DNA of 23,622 bases from Actinomycetes bacterium (GTDB lineage Bacteria > Actinomycetota > Acidimicrobiia > Acidimicrobiales > CADCSY01): assembly GCA_025464025.1 (NCBI GenBank), contig JAODBP010000170.1, forward strand, positions 1 to 23,622, written 5' to 3'. Of the stretch, positions 23,477 to 23,622 are shown piece after piece (position 1 is the first letter of the stretch; every line of letters starts with the position of its first letter). Under the pieces are notes generated by a model that searched no databases, was not told the DNA's origin, and saw only the letters and a list, made by a program, of their open reading frames with translations. The translations under genes and the position numbers were made by a program.

Positions 23477-23622
23477 TCACGGGCGGGCGCGCACTCGGTT
23501 GTTGCGGGCGTTGTGCTCGAGCTCGACCAGCCCGAGCTCCTCCAGCAGCGGCGGCAGGTAGACGCCGAACCGGCCTCGGTAGCCCTTGCGGGTGCCGTAC
23601 CAGCCGCCGACCGGGTTCGACT
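23477..23622 (-). CDS. C-terminal end of an unidentified protein (partial)
   Basis: The last 48 codons of a minus-strand frame run off the right edge and end at TGA 23477-23479. The visible part is basic and aromatic (NPVGGWYGTRKGYRGRFGVY, then LPPLLEELGLVELEHNARNN and a VRARP end) with G/C-ending codons, supporting a real gene. LPPLLEELGLVEL looks like an amphipathic helix followed by a strand. I do not recognise the family and the N-terminus is outside the window. Confidence 0.5.
   Translation of the reverse strand, partial: SNPVGGWYGTRKGYRGRFGVYLPPLLEELGLVELEHNARNNRVRARP

Noticed and set aside
23600..23622. GGTTCGA-like T-loop at the right edge as the 3' end of a tRNA
   Set aside because: No acceptor, D or anticodon arms can be drawn from the preceding bases, and a coding frame fits the region better.

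Overview
The window is a gene-dense, very GC-rich stretch with almost all third codon positions G or C. It has actinobacterial hallmarks: SepH, WhiB-like and BldC-like regulators, a DEDDh/GIY-YIG fusion nuclease, and many genes that appear to start at or next to the transcription start. The small Cys-rich proteins and overall style suggest class Acidimicrobiia (perhaps Iamiaceae-like), but that placement is an inference. I see no rRNA, tRNA, CRISPR array, transposase or phage gene. Both ends cut through genes.

Layout. 1-2994 (minus strand): the cell-division regulator SepH, truncated at its C-terminus and carrying an Ala/Lys repeat tail; a 66-residue Cys-rich protein; and a zinc-ribbon protein overlapping a coiled-coil NYN nuclease. 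3056-5673 (plus): an ABM-type monooxygenase-like protein, a DEDDh exonuclease/GIY-YIG/UVR protein, a stand-alone Lrp/AsnC ligand domain, a 45-bp palindrome and a small membrane protein. 5670-7172: divergent YceI-like and XRE/MmyB regulator genes. 7185-9428 (minus): orphan FlgC-like protein, TrpD, WhiB-like and BldC-like regulators. 9536-12374 (minus): a peroxide/iron block in transcription order PerR, rubrerythrin, terminator, Fe-S oxidoreductase, DUF3501.

12459-17362 (plus) is a translationally coupled run: GlpD-like dehydrogenase, an FAD oxidase resembling alkylglycerone-phosphate synthase, a four-helix membrane protein and a glycerol-kinase-like FGGY kinase. The kinase keeps two of the polar glycerol-binding residues known from E. 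coli GlpK but has changed three other pocket positions. Six bases later comes an ECF-like sigma factor coupled to a membrane protein that is probably its partner (17369-19248). 19245-20805 (minus): NAD(P)H-hydrate dehydratase and a histidine phosphatase. 20836-22882 (plus): dienelactone hydrolase, SDR and SRPBCC proteins joined by start/stop overlaps. 22879-23187 (minus): a small ABM-like protein. 23188-23476 is non-coding, lower in GC and rich in inverted repeats; a partial unknown gene follows.

Points most worth following: the glycerol-type operon with the altered kinase pocket, whose promoter region is shared with perR and holds a candidate PerR operator; the structured non-coding block near the right end; the recurring TANNNT-to-start spacing of 6-9 nt at eight genes; the Ala/Lys tail on SepH; and the lone FlgC-like gene behind trpD.
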